NCBI GenBank assembly: GCA_963790775.1 | Contig: CAWBPR010000005.1 | Coordinates: 186,001-250,000 of the forward strand | From: JASJBU01 sp963790775 | GTDB taxonomy: Bacteria; Pseudomonadota; Gammaproteobacteria; Chromatiales; Chromatiaceae | DNA length: 64,000 nucleotides | Reading direction: 5' to 3' | Shown: positions 34,342 through 44,336 of the stretch, one piece after another | How the letters are laid out: each line of letters opens with the position of its first letter | How positions within the stretch are numbered: position 1 is the stretch's first letter | Made by a program: the position numbers and the translations under genes | The notes under the pieces: model-generated | Told to the model about the DNA's origin: nothing | Databases searched by the model: none | Seen by the model: the letters and a program-made list of their open reading frames with translations, nothing else

Positions 34342-35034
34342 ATGCGTATTGCCTGTTTAGAAGATGATCCGGTTCAGTCAAGCGTGCTGAAAGAGTGGCT
34401 GGAAGCTGATGATCATACCTGTCATACCTTTGATAATTCAGATTCATTCGTCAAAGAACTGCGCCATGAGAGCTACGATCTGCTGATCATGGATTGGGAA
34501 TTGCCGAAATCCTCCGGTATCGAGTTATTGACCTGGATCCGCAATGATCTGGAACTGGATACGCCGGTTTTCTTTATCACCCATCGGGACAGTGAAGCGG
34601 ATATCGTTGAAGCGCTGGAAAAGGGGGCGGATGACTACTTGGCGAAGCCTGTTTCCAAAGAGGTGACCTTGGCCCGGGTGAAGGCCCTGGCAAGGCGGCA
34701 TGTCGGACATGGCGTGCGTAAGGATGTACTGGAAATCAATGGCTTGAAATTAGATAAGGAGTCGAAGCAGATTTTAGTCGCAGGCCAGCTCGTTGAAACG
34801 ACGGAAAAAGAGTTTCAGCTTGCCTGGACGCTGCTGACCAACATAGGACGGCTGCTATCCCGCGATCATCTGCTTGAAACGATCTGGGGTTTCGGACCTG
34901 AACTGGTAACCCGCACCGTAGACACTCACATCAGTCGGCTCAGACGTAAACTGGGTCTTGTGCCTGAGAATGGTTGGCGGTTAAAAGCCATCTATCATCA
35001 GGGATACCGTTTGGAGCAGCTATCCGATCTGTAA
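34342..35034 (+). CDS. OmpR-type response regulator
   Basis: Two-domain transcription regulator of 230 residues. The receiver domain has acidic residues E7, D8 and D9, phospho-acceptor D51 in LLIMDWELP, the T/S switch at FFITH and K in YLAKPVS. The C-terminal winged helix contains LETTEKEFQLAWTLLTNIGR and TRTVDTHISRLRRKLGL then GYRLEQL. Two genes downstream is a CHASE2 histidine kinase, its likely partner, with a LysM-FecR protein between. Confidence 0.93.
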   Translation: MRIACLEDDPVQSSVLKEWLEADDHTCHTFDNSDSFVKELRHESYDLLIMDWELPKSSGIELLTWIRNDLELDTPVFFITHRDSEADIVEALEKGADDYLAKPVSKEVTLARVKALARRHVGHGVRKDVLEINGLKLDKESKQILVAGQLVETTEKEFQLAWTLLTNIGRLLSRDHLLETIWGFGPELVTRTVDTHISRLRRKLGLVPENGWRLKAIYHQGYRLEQLSDL

Positions 35035-35086
35035 TCCAATGCGCTACATATATCAAAGATATATGACCTTACAGTAATTAAAGGTC

Positions 35087-38000
35087 ATGCTTAAACCAGA
35101 ACAGTTTATTTACCGCTGTCGGGTTGCCTTCCTGATGGTGTTGCTACTTTCCCCCGCCATGCTGCAGGCGGAGGACTGGATCTATCGTATCAGGCCAGGT
35201 GAGACCCTTTCAGCCATCAGCGCGCGTTTTCTGTTGCCGGATATATCCACCGCGCAACTGCAGGCCCACAACAAAATCGAAAAGGATCGCGCAATTCACA
35301 TTGGGGCCGAGATCCGGATTCCTTTGGAATGGCTGTTACAGTCCCCGGCCAGGGCGGAAATAGTTATTCTGCGCGGCGAGGTTAGTCTCTATCGCCAAGG
35401 TAATACTGTTCCATCAACCCCTGTGATCAATGATTCATTGCAGTTGGGTGACCGGGTCGTGACCGGGACCCAGGCGGTGGTTTCGATCCGCTTCGCAGAC
35501 GGCTCACGTCTGCTGATGGGGCCGCAGAGCGAGATCATTCTGGATACGCTTTCGGCATTTGGTGAAACGGGCATGATCGATACCCGTCTGCGCGTTCAGC
35601 GCGGTCGCGTGGAAAGCCGGGTGAGGCCGCTTCATGGGGAGGGTTCAAGGTATGAAATACATACCCCTGCAGCGGTTACCATGGTGCGTGGTACGGGTTT
35701 CCGGATTGGCGTGGAAGGCGACAGTGGACTCACGCGAAATGAGGTCACCGAAGGGGATGTGGCGGTTGAAGCGGGAGGCGAGACTGTCTCGGTGACCGCG
35801 GGATTCGGTACCTTGATTGAACCCGGGAAGCCGCCGGCCCCTCCCAGAAAGCTATTGGCTTCACCCGACTTGTCGGGGCTCCCTGCAGAAGTCGACTCCG
35901 GTGTTGTGACTATCCAGTGGCCTCCTCTCGATGGAGCAGAGAAATATAGGCTCAAACTGCAACTGGCAGACGAGGATGATGCTGTGCTGCTGGATAGCTT
36001 GTCGGATGAGGCGGGTTATACTCTGCGAAATCTGCAGCCGGGCGATTATCAGCTATTGATAAGGGGCATAGATGAATTCGGACTGGAGGGCTTGACGGCA
36101 CGACACGTAATTCATGTCAACTTGAGGCCATTGCTGACTGCACCGGATCTGTCGGCACTCCCGGCCGCCGTTGAACCAGGCTCCGCAGCGCTGCAATGGA
36201 CACCGTTGGATGGAGCAGAGAGTTACCGGATCAAATTGCATGCGGCGGGCGATGCAGATTCTGTCTTGCTGGACAGCAAGACGGAGACCCTGCCTATACC
36301 CTGGAGAACCTGCAGCGGCGGGTGATTACCAGCTATCGATCAGTGGTCTCGATGAGTATGGACGAGAGGGCGCGAGCAGGCTGCATCAACTGCTCGTCTA
36401 TCCACCACTGCTGACTGCGCCCGATCTGTCAGCACTCCCGGCAGCCGTTGAACCGGGTCCCGCAGCAATTCAATGGTCACCGTTGGACGGGGCGGAGAGT
36501 TACCGGATCAAATTGCACGCGGCGGGCGATGCTGATTCAATCTTGCTGGACAGCAAGACTGAGGCGGCAGCCTATACCCTGGAGAACCTGCAGTCGGGTG
36601 ATTACCAGCTATCGATCAGTGGTCTCGATGAGTATGGACGAGAGGGCGCAAGCAGGCTGCATCAACTGCTCGTCTATCCACCGCTGCTGACTGCACCCGA
36701 TCTGTCGGCACTCCCGGCCGCCGTTGAACCAGGCCCCTTGGCGCTGCAATGGCACCGTTGGATGGGGCGGAGAGTTACCGGATCAAATTGCACGCGGCGG
36801 GCGATGCTGATTCTGTCTTGCTGGACAGCAAGACTGAGGCGGCAGCCTATACCCTGGAGAACCTGCAGCCGGGTGAATATCAGCTCTCGATAAGCGGTAT
36901 CGATGCGCATGCACGAGAGGGCGCAAGCAGGCTGCATCAACTGCTCGTCTATCCACCACTGCTGACTGCGCCCGATCTGTCAGCACTCCCGGCCGCCGTT
37001 GAACCGGGTCCCGCAGCAATTCAATGGTCACCGTTGGATGGAGCAGAGAGTTACCGGATCAAATTGCACGCGGCGGGCGATGCTGATTCAGTCTTGCTGG
37101 ACAGCAAGACTGAGGCGGCAGCCTATACCCTGGAGAACCTGCAGTCGGGTGATTACCAGCTATCGATCAGTGGTCTCGATGAGTATGAACGAGAGGGCGC
37201 AAGCAGGCTGCATCAACTGCTCGTCTATCCACCACTGCTGACTGCGCCCGATCTGTCGGCACTCCCGGCCGCCGTTGAACCAGGTCCCGTGGCACTTCAA
37301 TGGACACCGTTGGACGGGGCGGAGAGTTACCGGATCAAATTGCACGCGGCGGGCGATGCTGATTCAATCTTGCTGGACAGCAAGACTGAGGCGGCAGCCT
37401 ATAGCCTGGAAAACCTGCAGCCGGGTGAATATCAGCTCTCGATAAGCGGTATCGATGAGCATGCACGAGAGGGCGCAAGCAGGCTGCATCAACTGCTCGT
37501 CTATCCACCGCTGCTGACTGCACCGGACCTGTCGGCACTCCCGGCCGCTGTTGAACCAGGCCCCTTGGCGCTGCAATGGTCACCGTTGAATGGGGCGGAG
37601 AGTTACCGGATCAAATTACACGCGGCGGGCGATGCTGATTCAGTCTTGCTGGACAGCAAGACTGAGGCGGCAGCCTATAGCCTGGAAAAGATACAACCGG
37701 GTGAATATCAGCTCTCGATAAGCGGTATCGATGCGCATGCACGAGAGGGCGCAAGCAGGTTGCATCAACTGCTCGTGTATCCACCGCTGCTGACTGCGCC
37801 CGATCTGTCACAATTCCCTGAAGTGATTGAAGAGGGCGCTGTAAAGTTCCTATGGTCTGACCTGGATGGGGCAGAAAGCTACCGACTTCAATTGTGGTCG
37901 GCAGGCGAAGTTGATGAAGATGCTGCCTTGCATGATCTCTCGACGAAAGGCGCTGCCTATACCTTTGAAAATCTGCCGTCTGGTTCCTACCGGCTGTCCG

Positions 38001-38344
38001 TAAAGGGAGTAGATGCCTATGGGCGGGAAGGTTTGGTCGGGCTGCATGATTTACAGGTTAAGAAAAAGCCGCGAGCAGTGCCGGTGCTGGGCATGCCGCA
38101 ATTCGGCCCAGGTTGGATGGACTTGAGTTGGAGTCGGGTCGAGGATGCTTGGGGCTATCGGTTGATGATTGCCAGAGACGTCAGTTTTCAGGCCCCTATG
38201 TTTGAGCGTATCGGTATGACAACTCATTTGCGATTGCCCATTTACTGGCAGGGAAGACTCTTTGTGCGGGTGGATGCCCTGTTCGAAAGCGATCCCCCTG
38301 AAAGTCATTCCGGAGTCTATCGTATCGAACTGCCCGGGCGTTGA
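35087..38344 (+). CDS. LysM-FecR protein with 92-residue tandem repeats, frame interrupted
   Basis: Exported protein. A signal peptide ending near PAMLQAEDW is followed by a LysM motif (YRIRPGETLSAISARFLL), a FecR domain (about residues 85-230, with ITP-like YEIHTPAAVTMVRGTGFRIG) and Fn3-like repeats with the pattern LTAPDLSALPAAVEPG, QWSPLDGAESYRIKLHAAGD, LDSKTEAAAYTLENLQ. There is one divergent unit, six near-identical units, one divergent unit and a distinct C-terminal unit. The frame is lost in repeat 1 (-1 near 36285-36293, then +2 near 36315) and regained in repeat 3 (-1 near 36752), so the net frame is restored. As printed, translation would stop at 36325. Corrected length is about 1085 residues. 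Confidence 0.8.
36131..37786 (+). repeat. Six tandem 276-bp coding repeats
   Basis: Units begin at 36131, 36408, 36684, 36959, 37235 and 37511, each with CTGCTGACTGC or a one-base variant; spacings are 277, 276, 275, 276, 276 and 276 bases, the last to a divergent unit at 37787. Nucleotide identity between units is very high by eye, including synonymous sites, implying recent expansion or gene conversion. The two off-length units are exactly those where the reading frame breaks. Confidence 0.95.
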
Positions 38345-40980
38345 TCGTAAGTCGAGTGAACGTGAAACAGCCCAATCTCAGCCTAGGCCTGACCGAGCGC
38401 CTCGCGACGGCGTTTTCCCTGCTGCTGCTTGCGCTGCTGCTGGCGGCCAGTGGCTGGTTGTGGCGCTGGGATCAGTTGCTTTATGACCTGCAGATCGATC
38501 TCTGGTCCAAGCCGCCGGCGGAAGATATCGTAATTGTTGCGGTGGATGAGCAGAGTCTTGCCGACTTTGGCCGCTGGCCCTGGCCAAGAGGAATCCATGC
38601 ACAGCTGATCGATATCCTGACCCAGGCTGGAGCCAGGGCAATCGCAGTGGATATCCTGTTTGCCGAGGCGGATCTGCATAACCAGGTGGGTGACAGGCAG
38701 TTGATCCAGTCGGTGGCTGCCAGTGAGCGGGTCTTTTTCCCGGTGATCATGGAGGAGTATCGTCTCGGTGGCCAACTGGTAGAGTCGATGCCGATGCCAG
38801 AATTGTCCAGCGTGGCTGCCGGTTTGGGCCACATGCATATGGATCTGGATGCGGATGGAATTGCACGGGGGATTTTTCTCTATGAGGGTCTGGGGCAGGC
38901 TTATTGGCCGCATATGATGCTCTCCCTGCTGAACTGGCTGGAACCTGTCGCCTGGCCGCTGCAAAAGATTCAGATACCGCTGTTAACCGATACCCAGACG
39001 ATCAGTCGACACTCGTATCACCTGATCCCATTCTTCGGACCGGCAGGTCATTATCCTCGATTCTCCTATTCGCAGGTGTTGAAGGGAGAGTTTCTCAAGG
39101 ATGCTTTCAAGGACCGTATTGTGTTGGTGGGGGTCACTGCGACAGGCTTGGGTGATGTGTTGCCGACGCCTGTATCCGCCCATGGACAACCGATGTCAGG
39201 GGTGGAGATCAATGCCAATATCCTGGATGCACTGCGCAGTGGGGAGACGATTTCCAGGGTTGAAGATGCCAGCTATCTGATCGTCACCGGGCTGCTGGTG
39301 TTATTGCCTTTTGTGCTCTACCCCTATTTCCCCACTCGACTGGTGCCGGTGGTGACGGTGGTGTCGAGTCTACTGCTGTTATTCGCCAGCCTGCTGCTGA
39401 TTCACAGCCTGCGTATCTGGTTTCCGCCTGCCGTTGCCCTGCTGGGGGTCCTGGTGAGTTATCCATTATGGAGCTGGCGGAGACTGGAAATGAGTGTGGC
39501 CTATCTCAAGCTGGAACTGGAGAAACTCAATCAGGAGCAACAGGTGCTGCCGGTATCTCAGCAACCCGCGGATCTGCTGTCGGCCCTGGATTTTCTGCAG
39601 CAGATCATGCCCGTACAGGGTTGGGCCGTGTATGAGAGAGGCGGGCGACTGCTGCATCAGTCTGGAGAGTCTTTGGAGGCTCCTCTGGGCAAACTTGAAC
39701 GTTGCAGATGGGTGAGGCAGGGTGCGGAACTATGGACTGAACTTGAAACCCAGGGTGCGGTGCGACAGTTGGGTCTCCTCTGGCCCCGGATGGAGGTGCC
39801 GAAGGGGCGAGGGCTGCAGCTGCTGGAAGATTTCGCCTCTCAGTTCGATCTGCCGCAGGAGAGTGAGTCGATCAGTACCCTCGAACAGTTTGAACGACGC
39901 ATTCTGCAGGTGGAGCAGGCGAACGCGCGGCTTACCCAGTTGCGGCGATTTATTACTGTCGCATTGGGACAGATGGATGACGGGCTGCTGGTGGTCGATT
40001 CACTGGGACGCGTGATTTTATCAAATCCAAGGGCCGCCAGTTATCTGGGGTTTGAGAGCGAGGCGGCGTTAGTCGGCAAGGATGCGCGCCATTTGCTGAA
40101 AAAAGTCGAAATACGGGGTGAGCATGTCTGGGCTGAAGTGATGGTGCGGCTCTTCATGGAGGGGCAGCCGGTCAGATTCGAGGCGCAGGGGCCGCAGCAG
40201 CGGGAGCTCTATCTGCAGGTGCAGCCGCTGGAAAAGAACAGCGCAGGTATGCATGGCATTATCATTAATCTATCGGATATCGGGGCGATCAAACAGACAG
40301 AGCGAACCCGCGCCAGGATGCTCAATTTTCTCTCTCATGATATCCGCTCACCCATTACCTCGTTGCTCGCTTTGACGCAGTCCAAACTTGCTACAGAGGG
40401 CAGCGCAGAGCAGCTGGCGCAAAAGATTCAGCCTCTGGCGCGGCGTTCGCTGAAGATGGCGGATGATTTTCTGCAGCTGGCCAGGGCGGAGGCGGCGGAC
40501 GCCACATCTTTCAGTGACACGGATTTCGTCTCGGTGGTCTACAACGCGATGGGGGATGTGTATGCTCAGGCCCAGTTACGCGGGATCACACTGGATGCGC
40601 GGCTTGAAATCGAGGAGGCCTGGTTGCAGGGCAATGTGGCTTTGCTGGAGCGGGCGCTGCTCAACCTGCTGGGCAACGCCATCCGCTTCTCACCGGATGG
40701 CGGGGTTGTGAGAGTCAGCCTGCGGCGTATTGACGGCCAGTTGGAATGCTGTGTGCTCGATGAAGGGCCGGGGATACCCGTTGAACTGAGACACAGTATC
40801 TTTCTGCCATTCAGCCACGGTGAACAGCCGTCGGAAAATAAGCACACCGGGGTAGGCCTGGGTCTCAACTTCGTAAAGATTGTGGCTGAAAAACACCAGG
40901 GGCGTGTTGAATTGCGCGATGCCGCCGAGGGTGGAGCCCAGTTCTGTCTGCAGCTGCCCTGCGAACCTGATTCAGTATAA
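38341..40980 (+). CDS. CHASE2-domain sensor histidine kinase
   Basis: Membrane sensor kinase. One N-terminal membrane helix (FSLLLLALLLAASGWLW) precedes a periplasmic CHASE2 domain with EDIVIVAVDEQSLADFGRWP, ARAIAVDILFAE and DRIVLVGVTATGLGD. Three helices follow at about residues 315-385, then a linker, a PAS domain (DDGLLVVDSLGRVILSNPRA), a HisKA domain with phospho-acceptor H in FLSHDIRSPITSL, and an ATPase domain with NLLGNAIRFSPDGG, DEGPGIP and GVGLGLNFVK. The frame opens with TTG overlapping the previous stop; GTG at 38356 or 38362 are alternatives. Presumed partner of the regulator at 34342. Confidence 0.93.
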   Translation: MIVSRVNVKQPNLSLGLTERLATAFSLLLLALLLAASGWLWRWDQLLYDLQIDLWSKPPAEDIVIVAVDEQSLADFGRWPWPRGIHAQLIDILTQAGARAIAVDILFAEADLHNQVGDRQLIQSVAASERVFFPVIMEEYRLGGQLVESMPMPELSSVAAGLGHMHMDLDADGIARGIFLYEGLGQAYWPHMMLSLLNWLEPVAWPLQKIQIPLLTDTQTISRHSYHLIPFFGPAGHYPRFSYSQVLKGEFLKDAFKDRIVLVGVTATGLGDVLPTPVSAHGQPMSGVEINANILDALRSGETISRVEDASYLIVTGLLVLLPFVLYPYFPTRLVPVVTVVSSLLLLFASLLLIHSLRIWFPPAVALLGVLVSYPLWSWRRLEMSVAYLKLELEKLNQEQQVLPVSQQPADLLSALDFLQQIMPVQGWAVYERGGRLLHQSGESLEAPLGKLERCRWVRQGAELWTELETQGAVRQLGLLWPRMEVPKGRGLQLLEDFASQFDLPQESESISTLEQFERRILQVEQANARLTQLRRFITVALGQMDDGLLVVDSLGRVILSNPRAASYLGFESEAALVGKDARHLLKKVEIRGEHVWAEVMVRLFMEGQPVRFEAQGPQQRELYLQVQPLEKNSAGMHGIIINLSDIGAIKQTERTRARMLNFLSHDIRSPITSLLALTQSKLATEGSAEQLAQKIQPLARRSLKMADDFLQLARAEAADATSFSDTDFVSVVYNAMGDVYAQAQLRGITLDARLEIEEAWLQGNVALLERALLNLLGNAIRFSPDGGVVRVSLRRIDGQLECCVLDEGPGIPVELRHSIFLPFSHGEQPSENKHTGVGLGLNFVKIVAEKHQGRVELRDAAEGGAQFCLQLPCEPDSV

Positions 40981-41024
40981 GTGGGAGTTTCGCTCTCCAC
41001 GAGTGGCGGGATGCGCTCTGTGGG

Positions 41025-41054
41025 TTGGTTGTACTCTGAAAAAGTGGGCATAAT
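41025..41054 (+). promoter_or_regulatory. Possible sigma-70 promoter for ilvD
   Basis: TTGGTT (41025-41030) and CATAAT (41049-41054) are separated by 18 bases and lie 35 bases before the ilvD start. The -10 box is good (5 of 6) but the -35 box is weak, so this is only a candidate. Confidence 0.35.
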
Positions 41055-41089
41055 GGCCCTCTTTTGGATCTTAAAATTCGGAGATCATG

Positions 41090-42943
41090 ATGCCGCAATA
41101 TCGTTCCCGCACCACCACCCACGGCCGCAACATGGCCGGCGCCAGGGCGCTCTGGCGCGCTACCGGCATGCAGGACAACGATTTCGATAAACCCATTATC
41201 GCTATCGCCAACTCCTTTACCCAGTTTGTTCCCGGCCATGTGCATCTGAAAGACCTCGGGCAGCTGGTTGCCAGGGAGATCGAGCGGGCGGGCGGTGTGG
41301 CCAAGGAGTTCAACACCATCGCGGTGGACGATGGTATCGCCATGGGCCATGGCGGCATGCTCTATTCGCTGCCGTCGCGGGACATCATTGCCGACTCGGT
41401 GGAGTATATGGTCAATGCCCACTGTGCGGATGCCCTGGTATGTATCTCCAACTGTGACAAGATCACTCCCGGAATGCTGATGGCGGCGCTGCGGCTGAAT
41501 ATTCCTACGGTGTTTGTCTCTGGCGGACCGATGGAGGCGGGCAAGGTGCGTCTGGCCTCCAAAGGAGAGGTCAAGCTCGATTTGGTGGATGCCATGATAT
41601 CCGCCGCCGACCCGAATGAGAGCGACGAGGATGTAGCGGCCATCGAGCGTTCCGCCTGCCCGACCTGTGGTTCCTGCTCCGGCATGTTTACGGCAAACTC
41701 CATGAACTGCCTGACTGAGGCGCTGGGTCTGAGTCTGCCCGGCAACGGCTCCCTTCTCGCCACCCATGCTGAACGCAAGGAGCTTTTTCTGGAGGCGGGC
41801 CGGCTGGTGGTGGATCTGGCGAAGCGCTATTACGAACAGGATGACCTCTCTGTACTGCCCCGCGCCATCGCCAGTTTTGCTGCGTTTGAAAATGCCATGG
41901 CCCTGGATATCGCCATGGGTGGCTCCACCAATACGGTCTTGCATCTGCTGGCGGCGGCCCATGAAGCGGAGGTTGATTTCACCATGGCCGATATCGACCG
42001 TCTGTCCCGTAAGGTGCCGAATCTGTGCAAGGTGGCCCCGAGCACCCAGCAGTACCATATGGAGGATGTGCACCGTGCCGGGGGGGTGATCGGTATCCTT
42101 GGTGAACTTGACCGGACCGGCCTGTTGAATCATGACTGCGGTACGGTGCATAGCGGGACCATGGAAGAGGCCCTGAAGCAGTGGGATATTACCGTCAACA
42201 GTGACGCAAAGGTAAGTAAGCGCTTTCTTGCAGGGCCTGGCGGTATCCCTACCCAGGTTGCCTTCAGTCAGAATTCGAATTGGCCGGATCTTGATCTGGA
42301 TCGGGCCGGAGGATGTATCCGGGACATGGCTCATGCCTACTCGAAAGATGGTGGCCTGGCAGTGCTGTTCGGCAATCTCGCGGAAGAGGGATGTATCGTC
42401 AAAACGGCTGGAGTGGATGAATCGATTCTACGGTTTTCCGGTCCGGCGCGTATTTTTGAAAGTCAGGATGCGGCGGTTGAGGCCATTCTGGGAGACCGGA
42501 TCAAGGCCGGCGATGTGGTGCTGATCCGCTATGAGGGGCCCAAAGGTGGTCCTGGCATGCAGGAGATGCTCTATCCCACCAGCTATCTGAAGTCCAAAGG
42601 CCTGGGTAAAGCCTGTGCATTGATCACCGATGGCCGTTTTTCCGGGGGTACTTCGGGCCTGTCGATTGGCCACTGCTCACCCGAAGCCGCCGAGGGCGGG
42701 AATATAGGCCTGGTGGAGGAGGGCGATCTGATAGAGATCGATATTCCGGGGCGCCGCATAGCGGTTGCCTTGAGTGATGATGAGTTGGCGCGCCGCCGTG
42801 AACTGATGAATGCAAAATCCACTGCCGGCTGGAAGCCTGTCGGCAGAGAGAGAGTCGTGTCGAAGGCCCTGCAGGCCTATGCGGCCTTGACTACCAGCGC
42901 CGCCCATGGGGCTGTACGCGATCTTTCGCAGATTCAAAAATAA
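41090..42943 (+). CDS. ilvD: Dihydroxy-acid dehydratase
   Basis: Iron-sulfur dehydratase of the valine/isoleucine pathway, making 2-oxo acids from 2,3-dihydroxy acids. About 617 residues. The cluster cysteines lie in CISNCDKITPGML and CPTCGSCSGMFTANSMNCLT; the C-terminal part has ALITDGRFSGGTSGLSIGH. Two adjacent ATGs exist; the second gives MPQYRSRTTTHGRNMAGARA, matching E. coli, with GGAG seven bases ahead. A 489-codon antisense open frame overlaps it but is a composition artefact. Confidence 0.97.
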   Translation: MPQYRSRTTTHGRNMAGARALWRATGMQDNDFDKPIIAIANSFTQFVPGHVHLKDLGQLVAREIERAGGVAKEFNTIAVDDGIAMGHGGMLYSLPSRDIIADSVEYMVNAHCADALVCISNCDKITPGMLMAALRLNIPTVFVSGGPMEAGKVRLASKGEVKLDLVDAMISAADPNESDEDVAAIERSACPTCGSCSGMFTANSMNCLTEALGLSLPGNGSLLATHAERKELFLEAGRLVVDLAKRYYEQDDLSVLPRAIASFAAFENAMALDIAMGGSTNTVLHLLAAAHEAEVDFTMADIDRLSRKVPNLCKVAPSTQQYHMEDVHRAGGVIGILGELDRTGLLNHDCGTVHSGTMEEALKQWDITVNSDAKVSKRFLAGPGGIPTQVAFSQNSNWPDLDLDRAGGCIRDMAHAYSKDGGLAVLFGNLAEEGCIVKTAGVDESILRFSGPARIFESQDAAVEAILGDRIKAGDVVLIRYEGPKGGPGMQEMLYPTSYLKSKGLGKACALITDGRFSGGTSGLSIGHCSPEAAEGGNIGLVEEGDLIEIDIPGRRIAVALSDDELARRRELMNAKSTAGWKPVGRERVVSKALQAYAALTTSAAHGAVRDLSQIQK

Positions 42944-43089
42944 CCAGGTGGTCTGTTACAAAGCCCGCCTTTGGGCCGCAAGCCGCCAGGTGGGGACTCT
43001 CGGGGTTAGTTGTGGGTGTTTGCTTCAGGTCCCACTCCAACGTCTTGCCACCCTGCACTCAGTCTCCCGATTAGAGGGGGCTGAGCGGT

Positions 43090-43530
43090 ATGCCGTCCCT
43101 CCAGAATAGACTGCAGCTGACGGGTGGGAGGGCGAGCTACCTTTTTTTGCTTGGTTTACTCGGCTGCAGCGGTGATCCTACCGCCACAGACCCCGTTCTG
43201 GTCTTCGCGGATGGCTTCCAGAGCAGCATTGAGCAGGTCGAGATTGTGGCTGATGGCGGGACTATTACCGGGGGATTCAATGCCTGGTTGAAGCTCCTTC
43301 CCCGGGGGCGTTTACAACTCCGCCATGAAACTGACTTTACTGACCGGGACTGTACTGCAGCAGTCGAGTGGTTCCAACATGCGATGCAGAGCCGGGAACT
43401 CGATTTGAAGAATGGTGGTTTGGTGTGTCTGGAGTATGTGAATAACGCCTTCAACTATCCAAACGGCCGTTGGCTTATCGAAGATCGTAACACCGGGTAT
43501 GTCTATTATCGGGTCTGGAAGAGCTATTGA
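43090..43530 (+). CDS. Hypothetical lipoprotein
   Basis: Not recognised. The 146-residue product has a signal sequence with a lipobox (YLFLLGLLGCSG), so it should be lipidated and exported. The mature part has VFADGFQSSIEQVEIVADGG, three further cysteines or so (DRDCTAAVEWF, GGLVCLEYV) and ends GYVYYRVWKSY. It lies between ilvD and a Crp/Fnr regulator with no obvious operon partner. Confidence 0.62.
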   Translation: MPSLQNRLQLTGGRASYLFLLGLLGCSGDPTATDPVLVFADGFQSSIEQVEIVADGGTITGGFNAWLKLLPRGRLQLRHETDFTDRDCTAAVEWFQHAMQSRELDLKNGGLVCLEYVNNAFNYPNGRWLIEDRNTGYVYYRVWKSY

Positions 43531-43616
43531 AACCGAATGCTTGGTTATAATCTGCTTAAGCGTGTTTAAGCGAAGCTCCACATATTGTGTTTCCTGGTGA
43601 TCAGGTTGGCTGAAGA

Positions 43617-44315
43617 ATGTTTATACTGAAAAATTCCTATCTCTTTTCCAAGTTGGATGATACGCAGATCCGCCGGGTCGAGGCGATGAGCCGTAAGCTG
43701 TCACTGACGGATGGACAACCCCTGTTTCAGGTGGGTGATGAGGCCAGCAGGTTTTATCTGGTTACCCAAGGTCAGATGAAGCTCTATCGATTATCGATGA
43801 ATGGGAATGAGAAGGTCATTGAGATCATCTCTTCAGGGCATACCTTTGCAGAGGCCCTGATGTTCAGTGAGAGTCCTGTCTATCCGGTCAATGCCTCGGC
43901 GATCGGTGATGTGGAGTTGATGTCATTCGACAACAACGCATTCCTTGCCTTGCTGCGGGAATCGGTGGATACCTGTTTTCGCCTGATGGGTGACATGTCC
44001 CAGCGCCTGAAGCGCCTGATCAAGGAGATCGATGATCTTACCCTGCAGAGCGCCACCGGCAGGGTGGCCGGTTATCTCTGGGGCCGCTGGGATGAAGGCA
44101 AGGAGAGTGGGAGCGTGGTCAATCTGAATATACCCAAAGGGGTGCTGGCTTCCCGTCTCTCGGTGAAGCCGGAGACCTTCTCCCGCATTCTGCACAATTT
44201 CACCGAGCAGGGGCTGATCCGGGTCAGCGGCAGCGCTATTGAAGTGATTGACGCTGAGGGTCTCTATCAACATGCTGAATCTTCCGGGATATGTGGCGGC
44301 AGTCTCTCGCCTTGA
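43617..44315 (+). CDS. Crp/Fnr-family transcription regulator
   Basis: A cyclic-nucleotide-binding-like effector domain (QPLFQVGDEASRFYLVTQGQ, then IEIISSGHTFAEALMFSESP) joined by a dimer helix to a winged HTH (LNIPKGVLASRLSVKPETFS, RILHNFTEQGLI). It lacks the N-terminal cysteine cluster of FNR and the exact cAMP pocket of CRP, so it is closer to DNR-like or other orphan members. 232 residues. Ligand and targets are unknown; the GGDEF/EAL gene ends convergently 21 bases away. Confidence 0.88.
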   Translation: MFILKNSYLFSKLDDTQIRRVEAMSRKLSLTDGQPLFQVGDEASRFYLVTQGQMKLYRLSMNGNEKVIEIISSGHTFAEALMFSESPVYPVNASAIGDVELMSFDNNAFLALLRESVDTCFRLMGDMSQRLKRLIKEIDDLTLQSATGRVAGYLWGRWDEGKESGSVVNLNIPKGVLASRLSVKPETFSRILHNFTEQGLIRVSGSAIEVIDAEGLYQHAESSGICGGSLSP

Positions 44316-44336
44316 TTGTTCTGGGAGATGGGGTTT

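Noticed and set aside
36131..37786. Tandem repeats as a CRISPR array
   Set aside because: Units are 276 bp, contiguous and coding, without spacers.
40865..42334. 489-codon open frame antisense to ilvD and the kinase end
   Set aside because: It mirrors G+C-rich third positions of ilvD, has no domain resemblance, and ilvD is unambiguous.
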